The position numbers and the translations under genes were made by a program. A stretch of 64,000 bases of DNA from Dreissena polymorpha. Taxonomy: Eukaryota; Mollusca; Bivalvia; Myida; Dreissenidae. Shown in pieces: positions 11,276 to 23,639 of the stretch. The stretch spans positions 108,659,989-108,723,988 of the forward strand of contig NC_068361.1 of NCBI RefSeq assembly GCF_020536995.1. Reading direction: 5' to 3'. Numbering within the stretch: position 1 is the first letter of the stretch; every line of letters begins with the position of its first letter. Below the pieces are notes generated by a model, which was not told the DNA's origin, searched no databases, and saw only the letters and a list, made by a program, of their open reading frames with translations.

Positions 11276-13170
11276 TTCGGAAATGGGGAATGGTCCCTTT
11301 GGATTTCGAAAATGTGTGGCGTTTGACTAAAATTAGGAAGTTATTATTGTTGTTTTTGTTTTGCTAACAAATGCTTCAACATTGAAATACATGAGCTTTC
11401 AGTAATATATTTACTAAGGTTGAACATATATAGATGCCATTAAACCAAATATTGGGATCTGTAAAAATATTTCTTTGGAAATCTCCAATTGTGGATTTCT
11501 AGCTCCCATTCGGAAAAAACACATACACGCTGTTCCATTGGGAACAGGGTTGTCCATTGGGAACAGGGTTGATAACCGGACCCAATTTTGAATGATAAAA
11601 AACACTGGACCTCTATGGTTGTTGCGTGTTTTGGAACCTCTATAGTTGTTATGGGTGTTGGTATCTTTATGGTTGTTGAGTGTAGAAAATCTCAAATACC
11701 TAAAGTATCAACACGACTGTAAGATATATTTTGTTTTCTCTTTGAAATAACGGTACCTTCTTTCTCTGGTAGGTTAATTGATGTGTACCATACCTAAACA
11801 CATTTTTTATCGAATGTCATATCTTGTCATATCTAAATTGTATACGGCTTACAGATCACGTACGGAATATAGCCGTCCACTTAATGCAAGAGATGTATCG
11901 TGCACTTGTCTAATATGACAACTGTTATCCCACTTCTTTTGCTCTGGATCAAGTAAACGCTCCTTCATTAAAATATAATTAGAAAGTACGGACACGTACC
12001 TCCTGGTTGTGTGATGACCTTCAACTAGTCGAACCAAGCATGTAACGAGTTAAGAAAAAACTATGGGTGTCTAAATTTTCACGCGTTTGTACTTTAAAGC
12101 CTCTTCAACAACATAGTACACACATTTGAAGAATGTTCATCACTCGGTCGTGTGGGCGCTGATGTTTTTCCAATATTAAACAAAATGATCTACCCCGGTT
12201 GCCTCGATAATTTTTGACCACCAATAAACATGCCATAAACATGTCCTTGGTAGCCTTTTGCGAATCCAAACTTATATTTAATACTGTATACATGATATTT
12301 TACACTGATACAAAATTGTCGAAAAATCCTCTGCAATGTAGTTATGAGCTCGGACATGACATATTATGAAATTTATGTTGTATCATTGAGATTGTATTTC
12401 GTTTTGCTTCCATTTCTGTTAGTGCATTGTTCTTTGGCTTTGTATCGTTAGGGATGCTGAAGAACATGAACATTTGTCTTCAATGTGGCCAGCAATAAGT
12501 GTTCATAAGAGGTATTTAAATTGTATTTGTAATGGATCTGTTGATTTAGAATGATCTTATGTAGAATTTTCGAAAAATTCCAAAACTAATGTTTCAATTC
12601 ATCACATATCAAGAATTACAATTTCGTTCATTTTCACGTCAACGCTGCATTCTGATCGGATAATTCGCCAACGTTACCTGTTTTTCATTTCCCGATGAAC
12701 CTTATACGTGTTAAATTTTATTCATGAGCGTACTACGTTTTCATAAACCGTTTTCCAATGACGTCATTGTTTGTGCGAATAATAACGACGTTGCTTTTGA
12801 TTTTTCGATAGCGAATGGCAGTAATAACACCGAAACTTAAACAAAATTCGTACGCAAGCGCATAGAAGTCCGTTTTGGTCATTGAACGTTTGAAATTACA
12901 GGTAAAAACGTCTTTTCGATGTATAAGAATTACACATACATACAAACCTATTGATTAAAAAAACACCATGATCTTAACCAGGTTACTCAACAGTATTCTC
13001 ATTGTCAACAAAAAATGTCGATAATTACTTCGAAGACAATCTATTCTATTCATGTAATGTGATATAAGTAAGGCCTTCGACCGGGCTTGAAACAAATACC
13101 TCATATTTAAGCTTATACAAGTCAAACAATTTGCAAATATCATTAATTCGGCTAAAAAGGGTTCTTTATA
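11276..13170. other. Intergenic sequence without recognisable features
   Basis: It contains a short direct duplication of CCATTGGGAACAGGGTTG near 11534-11572 and a second patch of the minisatellite above. Two minus-strand frames at 11849-12293 show no known motif and were not accepted as genes. Confidence 0.35.
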
Positions 13171-13800
13171 TTGCAGAAATCAAAAAGGATTCCTCAATTG
13201 GCTCGTCCTTTTCGCGACCAAACACCATACATGGTGGGGGACGTCAGGGATTGGTCCTCGGACCTTTGTTATTTTTAGTTAACATTAATGATACATCCGA
13301 CAATTTATTGAGCTCAGTCAGACTTTTTGCCGATGTAAATTAATAATCCGTCTCTTTTAACGGCATTAACGTTATCGAAAAACCATTCAATCGCGACCTG
13401 CTTAAAATAAATCAAGTAATGGGCGAAGCAATGGAGTGTTCACTTTACCTTTTCTAAAACTGATATGGTAATGATAATGTATACTTTATCTTATTCTCAA
13501 AAATAGTCCGCGATATATTTTGGTAACAATATTTAAACGTTTAAACAAGTGCATAAAAGTGCATAAATATCTTGGTCTAACTTTAAATGATGATGGGACA
13601 TGACATCAATATATTCAGAATATTACATCGTCTTCCACAGATAAAATATTGGCCAATATGAGGATGTTAAAATACAAACTAAAACTGTCAAATAAATGTA
13701 TATCTCATACCCAAGAACCATAATCTGCACCAGCAGAATATCAGATACATTTTATGGATTGTATATGCAGACACGATGAGTAGTAATATGCTTATGTAAA
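13170..13800 (+). mobile_element. LINE reverse-transcriptase fragment, CR1/Jockey-like (broken)
   Basis: The frame SSFSRPNTIHGGGRQGLVLG, then PLLFLVNINDTSDNLLSSVR and LFADVN, corresponds to the QGSVLGPLLFL...IND and FADD region of a reverse transcriptase. The catalytic DD is DV here. Other frames further on resemble downstream RT text (HKYLGLTLNDDGTW-like, then MRMLKYKLK), so several frameshifts and stops break it. This is a dead 5'- and 3'-truncated copy. Confidence 0.68.
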
Positions 13801-14154
13801 TGAAATATTTACCCTGTTCTGTATAAAACACAGAGTGTATATTGCTGTCCTTAATTCAGACTGAGTGCGGTTATGTTGTTGGTCATTCGTCAACAGCGTG
13901 ACAAGTGCTGCACATTGTGTTTGCAGAAAAATCGCACGATCTCGTGATTGTGAAATAATGTTATCAAAATTATATATTGTCCTATATGCATGAGGCATGC
14001 GCACTCCAGATATTCCTGGTGACTTATGATCAAAACCATAGCTTATCGTATTGAACACTGAAATGGAAACAACATGATCACGGTCGTCCAAGGGACAAAA
14101 TCTAGTATGAGTCTCGTAGTGATAAGACTGTCTCGAACAAATGTTAAGATTCAC
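13792..14154 (-). other. Unassigned 120-codon open frame
   Basis: The frame starts MNLNICSRQSYHYETHTR and ends FIQNRVNISFT. It is longer than most spurious frames in this AT-rich window and begins where the LINE fragment ends. It has mixed composition, and no signal peptide, membrane segment or domain was recognised. It could be chance, an exon, or part of a repeat. Confidence 0.15.
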
Positions 14155-14159
14155 GCCAT

Positions 14160-17100
14160 AGTTTTATTTTTCTCTAGCTAAAGAACCAATTTTATTTAAC
14201 TTTTCTTCAATGCTTGCTATTGCTTACCCAAGGGAAACAGGGTACTCAGTTTTATGAGTATATTAATAAAGTCCAGGCATTTGTAACCATCTTTACGCTG
14301 GAATTTCAGATAAATATTGCCGAAGATGCAGCTCTTAATACTTATAACGCCAGTTTTTGCAGATTGACTGGCCAGGCAGATCAAAAGTTTGGTTCAGACA
14401 CAGTGTAAGGATGGTATATTCCATAGTGGAAAAGAAGAAATGATGCGCATATTCACCATCTAGTATTCTGTCCACATACTGAGTTTCATCAAAATACGTT
14501 TTGTTTTGTCGCAAGATCAAGATTTTACTTTAACTCAGGTGTATTTGTTTTGCGACAGTAACCACATTTTTTCTGCCAAGCACATACTGATTTAAATAAC
14601 ATACGTATGTTGCATATTGCTATCTATCTGAAGAAGAAGAAAAGGTTTCATGAATCAAACTTGAGTACTTTTTCAGTAATCGCATGATTCAAGTTTCAGT
14701 GTTCAATTATTTATGTAAACAGTAGAAACCACAGTTCTGTCTCAAGACAATTGAAATTACTTACTTAATTAGTCGCCACATGGCCCTCTATCCACATACC
14801 ACATTTCATTAAACTAGCTCTAGTTCAATTTGAGATATCGCAGCATCCAGATTAAGTCGGACAAACGAAAAATCGTACTCACGGGTTTAATTTATATCCC
14901 CAATGTTTGCATCGGCAGGGAACTAAGAATTCGTAACATAAATGCATACTGATAAATGTTTGCATTCTGGTTACGTATCTCACCATTTATTTAACTAGAT
15001 TTTTCCGGTCTAATTTCGGATCTCATTGCTGACAGAACGAATTTACATGGCTTGTTGTACACTGAAAGACAGCAGTTACTTCGAAGTGTCAAATGAATAT
15101 GTAGTAAATAGAACAATTAATTAATACAGTTCACGAGCGTCAAATTATAATGCTAATTATACCAATTGTTTACATTAAATCTCTAAGTTCTTCCTTGCAA
15201 ATAGGACATCCTGGTTTTGGATTGATTGTTATTTGATAAACACGAGATCGGGCGATTATTCCGTCATTAAAATGCATGTCTCAGCCCAAGATGGTGAGAC
15301 ATGACCAGCGAAAATGTGCATTTCTAAATTAACCTCTTATAATTGCGCACAGGTTTGTATTGTCTCAACTGTCTCAGAGAGTGAAACCAATATAGAGTCA
15401 AACTCTTACGTCATGAAACGAATACGAACGACAAACACGTGGAGTGATACGGGCATTTATTAAACATGCCTTAAGGCGCAGCATGCGTGTTCACATTCTT
15501 AATCAGAATGGCACACATTATGATGATGTTCGTTAAGCTCGACCTGGTGCTATTCAAATACTAATCAACATCTGCGGCATAATGTTCTTATGAATAATTC
15601 AATATTTTGACTGTATTTAAATTTATAACAACCTCTGAAGAACAATCTCTATTCGCAAAACGCCCCATATGCAATTACGATTGCTGTAATTTAAAATTTG
15701 TAAAATGGTGCACACTTTGAAAGTTTACATGTTTTGTAACGTTTTTGGTAAGCTTGGTTCTCAGTAATGACCATTTGTAATTTAAACTTGAAACACCTTC
15801 TCCCATAATAACGAATGCACTCTTGTGTCTTGTTTTAGGAATACAATTAGAATTGTAATAATAAATTTCCTGACAAATGCCTATCTCATTTTAAATATAA
15901 AATGTCATTTTCTGCTAAATAATATGAGAAAATAAATATTTAAATGAATTTAAATTTGCATAAACGTTATGGAGGGGCATTGAATAAGGTTCTATATGAG
16001 GATGAGGTCGAAGTCACTGTTCAGAAAATTGCACGATATTTCTTGTAAGTCTTTTTAGAATGAAATTTAATCTTGTTTAATTGACAACTACTATGTAAAC
16101 GATTTAAAAAAATACATAGATATTTTACATATACAAAAAGACCGCTTTGTCTACCTTATGCTTTTGTTTTTGAATAATAAGTGATAATTTCAGCAACTAT
16201 TTAATCAGCCCTTTTCGACAGTGTTTTCTTTTTAAATTATTATACATATTTCTTAATTATGATTACGTGTACACTCAACAATTTTGAGTTTTTTTTTATA
16301 TATTGCAGGATATATTTACGGACTTTTTATTGACATGAAGTTAAACTATTTTAACTCATTTGGTGGCGATTATATTGCAACTCAAAACTGGTGGTTTCAC
16401 CTGCATTTTGAAATATTGAGATAATAATTATAAATATCCAAACGTACTATCGTTACCTTTACAACTTCTGATTTAAACGTAGTTTTCCATAGTTCTAAAA
16501 ATATGCTAGTTTTTTTTTGCTTTTGTCGTGTGTTGTGTTGTGTGTGACATTTTATCTTAAATAAGATAAAGTTTCTCTCCTGCTGGTCAAGCTTAAGGTT
16601 CATTTTGATTACATAAATGCACAACTTCCACATTAAAAGTGTATCTATTTGGAAAATGCGTACCATGACGGTATTGTAACGTGTTAGTTACATTGTTTGA
16701 AAGTGGAAACCTTCAATATAGGCATTGTAATCAAAACCCAGTACTTTCGGATGAAAGCCGTTGACAGGAAATAGTTTTGACTGTTGAGTTTCAGTATACA
16801 CGTGCACATGATTTTGCCAATTTTAAAAATGTGTCGATCGCAATATGTTTGTTTTTCTGAATATGTATTTGCTTTAAGTAAAACATGTTATTTGTAAATC
16901 ATCATTTCTTTATCGGATGTCGAAATAAAAAAAAGTTAGAAAACAGCTGATGTGAACTGTTTCCTTTATTGAATGTCTTCAGAATACGCATACTAGATCT
17001 AAACGATTCAGTTTGGTAGGTGAAATTACAAATACATAAATTATTTAAGAAAAATTATATACCTATACTCAAAATGAAGTCACTATTGATACATTTTCTA

Positions 17101-17190
17101 TTTAGCTGTAAAATATATCATTCTTAAAAACAAACAATAATCAACGCACTAAGTCAAATATGTTCATCTGAGTCTCTTAGTGATCGATAT
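14160..17190. other. AT-rich intergenic sequence
   Basis: About 3 kb with no gene, RNA gene or repeat boundary that I can support. The short frames have no motifs. Confidence 0.35.
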
Positions 17191-17199
17191 ACGGTATAG

Positions 17200-17595
17200 A
17201 AACAAAACTAAGCAGAGTCAACTTTATTGTCTTTCACTTCATGTGTATTTTAGTTATTTCCAAATTTGAAAGTCAACATCATAGTTCGCCAATCGATTGG
17301 TCCTTCAATAATAGGACCTGGACCGTAGCCTACATATTGTCTGAAATTGGACAAAGCCATATATGTACAACGTTAAGCTCATTATTCCAGCGCCAGTTTA
17401 GTCGCTATAGGCAGTTGTTTGAATTGTATCTTAGTATATACTAGTACATAGTGTATAAAAGTATACCTATAGACATGCAGATACTATTCAGCATCAATTT
17501 AAGACAATGTTTGCTATATTCGCACATATCTTACAAGACACGTTTATGTGCGTGAATGAAAACCTATACATTTTACGATATTCATGTCGTTATCG
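17200..17595 (+). repeat. Diverged direct duplication, first copy
   Basis: Shared strings in the same order occur here and at 17760-18075: a GTAAGCTC/GTTAAGCTC segment, GGTTGTTTGAATT/CAGTTGTTTGAATT, CTTAGTATATACTA versus CTTAGTGTATACTA, TTCAGCATCAATTT, and ACAACCTATACGATTTACGATA versus AAACCTATACATTTTACGATA. The spacing is about 560 bp. No coding sense was found. Confidence 0.65.
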
Positions 17596-17759
17596 ATGTA
17601 TTTACAATATCCAGTTTAAAACAAATTGATTTTTATCAGATTTTTTGTTATATAATATTCTTAAATAATCATTCCATATAGATGATATATAAATTAAACT
17701 AATAGCCATGTACAAAAGTAATACTTAAGCATATTCGTAAATATGGTCTATCTCTTTAT

Positions 17760-18075
17760 GAAGATCAATGATCAAAGTCTTTAAGAAGGTCAAACGTCTG
17801 AAATTGCACAAATCCTTATATGTTCGGCGGTAAGCTCAAGTTGTTCAAGCCCCTGTTTCGTCGCGATATGCGGTTGTTTGAATTATACCTTAGTGTATAC
17901 TATTACAAAGTGTGAATACATCCACGTATAGACACACACGAACACACACTCTTTTCAGCATCAATTTTAAGAACAGTTTGAACAATATATACATGTCTTT
18001 TATTAATGCAAACAACGTTTGGTACATTCACACACATGTACGTGTAAGACAACCTATACGATTTACGATATAAAG
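17760..18075 (+). repeat. Diverged direct duplication, second copy
   Basis: Partner of 17200-17595. It is immediately followed by a SINE. Divergence is substantial, so the duplication is old. Confidence 0.65.
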
Positions 18076-18104
18076 GTGCGGTTTAAAGGTGCGGTTTATA
18101 GTCT

Positions 18105-18366
18105 GCTTCTATATACATTTTCAGCCGACTTCACAATCAACCCCCCGATCACTGGGATCTAAGTCGTCCGTTAACATATGGCGCACCAGGCAGCCACGGC
18201 ACATTGGCTTATCTTCCTCACAGGTACCCATTTATACACCTGGGTGGAGAGGAGCAGATGTGGGACAAATTTCTTGCTCAAGGAAATTACAGCGGTCAGG
18301 GCGGGATTCGAACCTGGGACCTCTCGATCCCTACGCCAGCGTCCTACCATTAGACCACTGCTCTCC
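18105..18366 (-). mobile_element. tRNA-derived SINE (near full length)
   Basis: On the minus strand the head reads GGAGAGCAGTGGTCTAATGG, with a B box GGTTCGAATCCCGC. A body follows with CCTTGAGCAAGAAATTTG and CACCCAGGTGTATAAATGGG, then a tail containing GGATCTAAG-type sequence. The AGGTGTATAAATGGGTACC core is shared by a widespread group of invertebrate SINEs with a conserved central domain. The exact superfamily was not determined. A second, truncated tail is at 19905-20000. Confidence 0.75.
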
Positions 18367-18429
18367 TATATTTGTCGTTATCCATTTCTTGCTCAGCGTC
18401 TTTAATGGGATGTTCCAACTCATCTGAAA

Positions 18430-19230
18430 ATAAAACGGACTGTCAATGCGATTAATTGCTTTTCGATCTCCGCTAAATATTTTTTTAATTGCTTTGATAT
18501 TTTAAAATTATTAAAATCGTGAACTAATGTCTGTTTTGGATATAGTTTCTTTCAGTTCCATTGGATTACTGCCGAAGTATAAAAGTATATAACCTGCAAA
18601 AACTGCTGAATTTTGTTCAATACTCATATTTTTGAAGTAAACAAATGCAATATATAAATTATACACGCTTTTTTTATGAATACAATTGAATATATAAACA
18701 TTTTTATTTTGCAGAATTGTATCACAATCAAGAAACTTTTTTTTATAAATAATTTCCAAACTAAATAAAAATAATGCGCTCGTGTCCTGTTGAAAAAAAT
18801 CAAACATTCTTGTCGTTAGTGGTTATCACACCCACAATTGATGGAATATTTTTTATTGAACAGTATAACTTTAAGAGAGCTTACTATACGATAATTTTGC
18901 TAAATATACGTGTCATGTATACATTTGTTGAAATGCTTTATAAATGTTCTTGTTCTAGATATTCATTTTTGTAAAAAACAATTATCACGATTTTGTCTGT
19001 TTAAGTAGTTCAGTCCACTCATGAAAGTAATGGACTAAGTTTGCTTTATATTTCTTGTGTTTAATACAATTGGTGTTGTGTACAACAAATGCATGTGTAT
19101 GTATTTCAATCAATGTTCTGTACGGATCAAAGTATATTAAGTAATCAGTTTAAGCTTAAAATAAAGTCTTGTTCAGAATGTCATTTTAACGTGACTTACT
19201 TGAAAAAAAATCATTTTTGGCATCGTTAGG
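18430..19230. other. AT-rich intergenic sequence
   Basis: Overlapping sense and antisense frames only. No motif or repeat was recognised. Confidence 0.35.
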
Positions 19231-19236
19231 ATTTAA

Positions 19237-19441
19237 CCCAATTATGCGTAGTGGACTCTCCCATCCTTCCAAATTGGATCAATTTATTTCCAAAATTAGG
19301 GATGTCTAGTATATTTATTTCTATATTTAGAATATTTCCTACAGAAATTCTTTTAAGCAAACAGCGCACACCCAGATGAGACTCATCTGGGTCTACGCTG
19401 TTTGCCGAGGCCTTTTTTCTAGACGCTAGGCATAAATGGGG
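19237..19441. mobile_element. MITE of the CCCATTTATGCCTAG family (copy 1)
   Basis: The left end is TTAACCCAATTATGCGTAG and the right end GACGCTAGGCATAAATGGGG. The interior (GACTCTCCCATCCTT, TTAGGGATGTCTAGTATATT and an inverted repeat CCCAGATGAGACTCATCTGGG) matches the copy at 35563-35782 in opposite orientation. There is no coding capacity. Confidence 0.8.
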
Positions 19442-19904
19442 TAATGTACAAAGGATTTTAATATTACCTTGTTGAATGTAAAAGTGTACTGTCCATTAAT
19501 ATCTCGCTAATTGGCTCGTTTCGGTCAGTATCTTATAATCGGTCTGCGAAAGTCAGTCTCGTTTGGATGCGAATATTTAATATTGTTTAACGCATATGCT
19601 TCTCAATATAAATATGTTGTTTTAATGTTCATTTCACAAATGATCACGGTGAAAAAACCCACCTGTATAGTGTTTCGAACGAGGTTTACATGTGAGTGTG
19701 GATCAAATCCTTTACTTTAGAAGGCTGGTTTCACAATTTTTACCAATCTTCGACATTAACTGGTGATGAGAGTTTAAGCTTATGGGTAATGCTCTTATAT
19801 TGGTTTCATGAAGGTTATTTAAGGGGTTTCTCAACTATCCCTGTGATAAGATAGTTGTTTATTAAGCTTTTAGCTCAGGATTTATAATATGATTTTGATG
19901 GTAT

Positions 19905-20000
19905 TTTTCAGTAGACTTTTACATTTCCCCCCTATCACGGATTTCAAGTTGTTTGTTAACAATCAGCGCAGGCACGGTACATATAGAATAACAGGTTACT
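19905..20000 (-). mobile_element. SINE tail fragment
   Basis: The string TTTTCAGTAGACTTTTACA then CCCCCCTATCACGGATTTCA and GTTAACAATCAGCGCAGGCA aligns with the tail of the SINE at 18.1 kb. The tRNA head is missing. Confidence 0.55.
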
Positions 20001-20940
20001 GCCTGATCTTTCTGTAATAAATCCCGCAAGGCTTAGCATAATAGATAGAGCCAGATATATTACAAAAAGATCAGTTAGTAACCGTTTTTCAATTTATCAT
20101 ACCTCTACGTCCCCGATTTTAAAGAAATAATGAAAAAACGTTAAAAAGCTGCATTTTTTAGCGGGAAAAAATACGATTTTGTCATTTGACGTGTTAATAA
20201 CGACGTCATGGGCACTTGCGTTTAATATTTGTTAAACGTATTTTTCATTGTTTGTGTTGCATTTTGTATTGAAAATGTATTACATATTGGTATAAAATTG
20301 TTTGTTTTGTTGAATCTGCTTCGATCTTACTAAAAATGATTACTTTATAGTTGATTCCTAGTACTATGACAAACGAACTTCCTGTTGAACTGAGATAACA
20401 AAATATATCATGCAGCGTTATAGCAGGCAGATTTATCAATGCGGTCGTATGATAAATAGTTTTATTATAAGGGCAATCGTTAAGTTGGCTGGAATTGTTA
20501 ATATTAGATTTCCTTGTTACACGTCACAAATATATAATGCATATAAAATATTCACAAATATCAAAACAGTTGAATCGTGGATCATGATAGGCGACGTTTT
20601 GCCTGCTGTGGTCGTAAAAACAAATCGTTATTGTGGTATCATTTAATCATTTATATGTTCAACTGTTGTAAGTACATACCATGGTTTAATGAACATATAT
20701 GGAGCTGCTAATACTGTAAATACATTATGTATTCATTGCGCTTTTTTGCAAGCTGTTCTTAACTTTATACTATTTCTGTCTTCATCGTATTACATTGAAA
20801 CTCGATCTCTTGCTGGTTATTTCTGTATGTGCTGCTTAAACAAATGTTCGAAATAATATGCTTAAAACTTATCATGCGTCGCCGCGGTGAATACTGACAT
20901 ATATTTTGTTTTTAGACGAATCGTTCGATGTCGTGCTTAT
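20001..20940. other. AT-rich intergenic sequence
   Basis: No supported gene. Opposed short frames at 20245-20646 have no motif. Confidence 0.3.
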
Positions 20941-20944
20941 CAAA

Positions 20945-21240
20945 CAAGTCTACCAACCCCAAAGCAGCATGACCTTTTGCAAGTAGGCACACAAATTACA
21001 TGCAATCCTAGCGCAAGTAATCGCACTGCAGATTATTGCTGTCTAACGTTGAACATGTAAAACAAGACGTCCTTATGGTCGAAAGGGCAAATTAGTGCAT
21101 CACGGTGCTGTCACGATTCAACATATGTGGAAATCAACGCCACGATATTCTTTCATAATGTTTCTACCAAATAAACTCTCTGGACCTGTATTTTAAGGAC
21201 ACCTTAACAGAAGTTATACTAAAATGCAAAGATAACTTAG
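20945..21240 (+). repeat. Dispersed repeat shared with 28.03-28.39 kb, copy 1
   Basis: Shared text in order: GACCTTTTGCAAGTAGGCAC, ACATGCAATCCTAG, GTGCTGTCAC.ATTCAACATA, CGCCACGAT.TTCTT.CATAA, TACCAAATAAACTC. Both copies have the same orientation and about 75-80 percent apparent identity over some 300 bp. The function and family are unknown. Confidence 0.7.
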
Positions 21241-21304
21241 TATTGAATAGAATCAATATCATTTATCTTGATCATCTTAATCTTGATAAATCCATATTTA
21301 TCAT

Positions 21305-21817
21305 TAAAGGGGCCTTTTCACAGATTTTGGCATATTTTAAAGTTTGTCATTAAATGCTTTAAATTGATAAATGTAAACATTGGATCTAAAAAGCTCCAGT
21401 AAAAAATCAAGAATAAAATTAAAAAAAGGAAAATAAAGTAGCCGGTACCAGGGCTCGAACCAGTGACCCCCGGAGTCCTGGAGATAGTCTGAAGTAAAAA
21501 CGCACTAGCCCTCTCTATTCCGCCAGGTATATACAGTTTAAGTATTTTATACCATATATAAGCAATCTTCGTAGTTTCGTAAATTTAAACGACAAAAACA
21601 GATCTCTCCAAATTATTCAATCTTTTCGCGTTGCAACGCTTTATAATTTTTAGGTTTTCAAATCGTCAAAAGATACATATAATGGCTATATTGGACTATG
21701 GTTAATGTTCAGGTATACTGTTTCCTCACAAATGTCATAACTAAAACGAAAATTTGCGAATCTGAAACAACTTTTTCAATTTTGTCAATTTACCAAACCG
21801 TGAAAAGATCCCTTTAA
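21305..21817 (-). mobile_element. TTAA-ended inverted-repeat element with tRNA-like interior (copy B)
   Basis: It begins TTAAAGGGGCCTTTTCACAG and ends CGTGAAAAGATCCCTTTAA, so both ends carry TTAA. It is about 513 bp and homologous throughout to 5097-5565 in opposite orientation. The tRNA-like block is at 21529-21439 (minus strand). Confidence 0.82.
21439..21529 (-). repeat. tRNA-like segment inside TTAA element copy B
   Basis: The minus strand has TACCTGGCGGAATAGAGAGG then the B box GGTTCGAGCCC and TGGTACCGG. CTGGCGGAAT near the 5' side stands where an A box would lie, and the variable region is long. The acceptor arms (TACC/GGTACCGG) pair partly. This is probably a tRNA-derived Pol III promoter remnant rather than a working tRNA. 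Confidence 0.55.
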
Positions 21818-22304
21818 ACCCCTTAAAAAAATATCCTCCTTTTTTTGGATTATTGCTTCTCTTAGAAACATAAAAATAAACGTAGGTTTTATAAGACGCA
21901 TAATTAAATAAAATGTAAATAATGACGATGTGGTGATTATGGTGCATATAATCAATATGATGATCATAATAATAATAAAGTGTAGGAGGATGAAAAAAAT
22001 GTAAGAAATAGGATCACATGAACATGTTCATAAAGCCATTATAATTGCTGTTGCGCATGATGATGATAATAATTATGATGGCCGGCAATGGTATTGTCCC
22101 GTAAACTGATGATCATAATGATGATGGCTGACAATTGAATTGCTTCGTAAACTATCTAATCAATATTTGAAAGGCCGATTAAGCGTTATCCTTACACGAA
22201 GACAGATTACGAACACGTAAACATTCATTATCCGATATAACGCCCCTCTAGTTTCGATATAGAACCGCTGTACACACAATCGACGCTGTGTTTATTTTTT
22301 TTAA

Positions 22305-23631
22305 ATGGAGGAAAGAAGACAGTTGTGTGGACCGTGTCTTATTGGCAACAGAGAGGAAGAGGGAGTTGTATACTGCAGAGATTGTGGATAACCACTTTGT
22401 GACTCTTGTAAACAGGATCATGCAAGGTTTAGATCATTAAAGGACCACAAGTTTTGTGACCTTGCCGATGTTTCCCCACAGGAGATACAGGACATTCTGA
22501 AGAGCTTGATTGCCTGTCCAAAACACGAAAAGGAAGAAGTGGTCTACCTGTTAAAGACCACGATGTGACATGCTGTGTTGAGTGTGTAACAGCTTATCAC
22601 AGAATGTGTAAGGAAGTTAAAGCGGGTATATACGATCTTGTTAAATATTTATTTATTAATATAAAATGCGTAAAAACTTATTATACATTTATTTCAATAT
22701 AAACTAAAATAAAAGTTAAGAAGAACATGTGTCGAAAAATGCTAAATAAGCCAGATATTTAATTCTGAAATCAAAAAAGGCTGTACAGCCGAATTCGCCA
22801 GCATGTATATCATGCATGTACGATGTGAATCTAAATTTAGTTTAACGGTTCATTTGAAATTCCTGCAGCGATATCGATTCATACGACACACGAACACTTA
22901 CTAAAAAGACGAATGCATCGGTTATTGTAGGAAAATAATTACGAATTGTCTTCGTCACAATCGGCTCGGGGCGCTAATTTGTATTTGCTGTATTTTATGA
23001 AATTCGTCTTAAATGTATCATTTTTCTTGCATATTGTGTGTTATTATAACATATTTGTATCAATATTTTACAATTCAGCACATATAAAAATCGTATATAC
23101 CCGCTTTAATTTACTGTCTGATAAACTGAATGCCATAAAAGGCGATTGTTCTGAAGTGAAAACAGTGTTGTGTACATTGCAACAGCAAGGCAAGAGCTTT
23201 TTAGAACAGGAATGCAAACACGAAGAATTGATATCAGAATCAGAAAATAAAGCATTATCATGGCTTAAAACTACCAGACAGAAGCTCTATGCCATATATG
23301 AACAGCTTGAGAAAGAATTGGTGTCGGAAATTAATGATAGGAAGAAACTGATATGCGAACAAATACAAGCACAGAAGGAAAAGGTTCAACACTTTTTGCA
23401 GGACATCAAACAGCAGTCAGATTTAATTGAAAATTGCCGCATGAAATCAACTGCAATTAAAAATTAAAAGCCAATCAAAGTCAATCTTTGTTTCAAAGTA
23501 CTGTGGATACACGTTTTGATAGTTGGCTTACTGAAATGATGAATTTTGTGCGCATTGAAGACCTTTATAATGGCACCGACGAGGCAACCGCCTCCATTGA
23601 AAGACGGTTTATACCCGTTCATTTTCGATAG
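22305..23631 (+). pseudogene. TRIM/B-box coiled-coil gene copy, broken and split by a MITE
   Basis: The ATG at 22305 opens MEERRQLCGPCLIGNREEEG and VVYCRDCG, then an in-frame TAA (22389-22391), then PLCDSCKQDHARFRSLKDHK and FCDL: a first B-box zinc finger. A second begins CPKHEKEEVVYL and, after a frameshift near 22549, continues KDHDVTCCVECVTAYHRMC. A 485-bp TTAA element follows. Downstream is a coiled coil (NLLSDKLNAIKGDCSEVK onward, rich in K, E and Q). Near 23462 the frame shifts again before STVDTRFDSWLTEMMNFV and a final stop at 23629-23631. B-box plus coiled-coil proteins without a visible RING are abundant in bivalves, and many act in ubiquitin or innate-immune pathways. The copy lacks introns in the part seen, so it may be a retrocopy or come from an intronless parent. 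No RING domain lies upstream. Confidence 0.78.
22617..23109. mobile_element. 485-bp TTAA-target MITE inside the TRIM-like frame
   Basis: The perfect 16-bp terminal repeat AGCGGGTATATACGAT is present at both ends in inverted orientation. TTAA at 22617-22620 and 23106-23109 is the target duplication. The interior is AT-rich and non-coding. If the element and one TTAA are removed, the flanking codons run GAAGTTAATTTACTG (EVNLL) in one frame, so the insertion site lies inside a coding region. TTAA duplications are the signature of piggyBac-type transposases, but the mobilising transposase is not in this window. Confidence 0.9.
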
Positions 23632-23639
23632 CTACATTG

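Noticed and set aside
22946-23110. Hydrophobic N-terminal extension of the coiled-coil frame (MSSSQSARGANLYLLYFM)
   Set aside because: This part of the frame lies inside the TTAA MITE and only happens to be open into the TRIM-like coiled coil.
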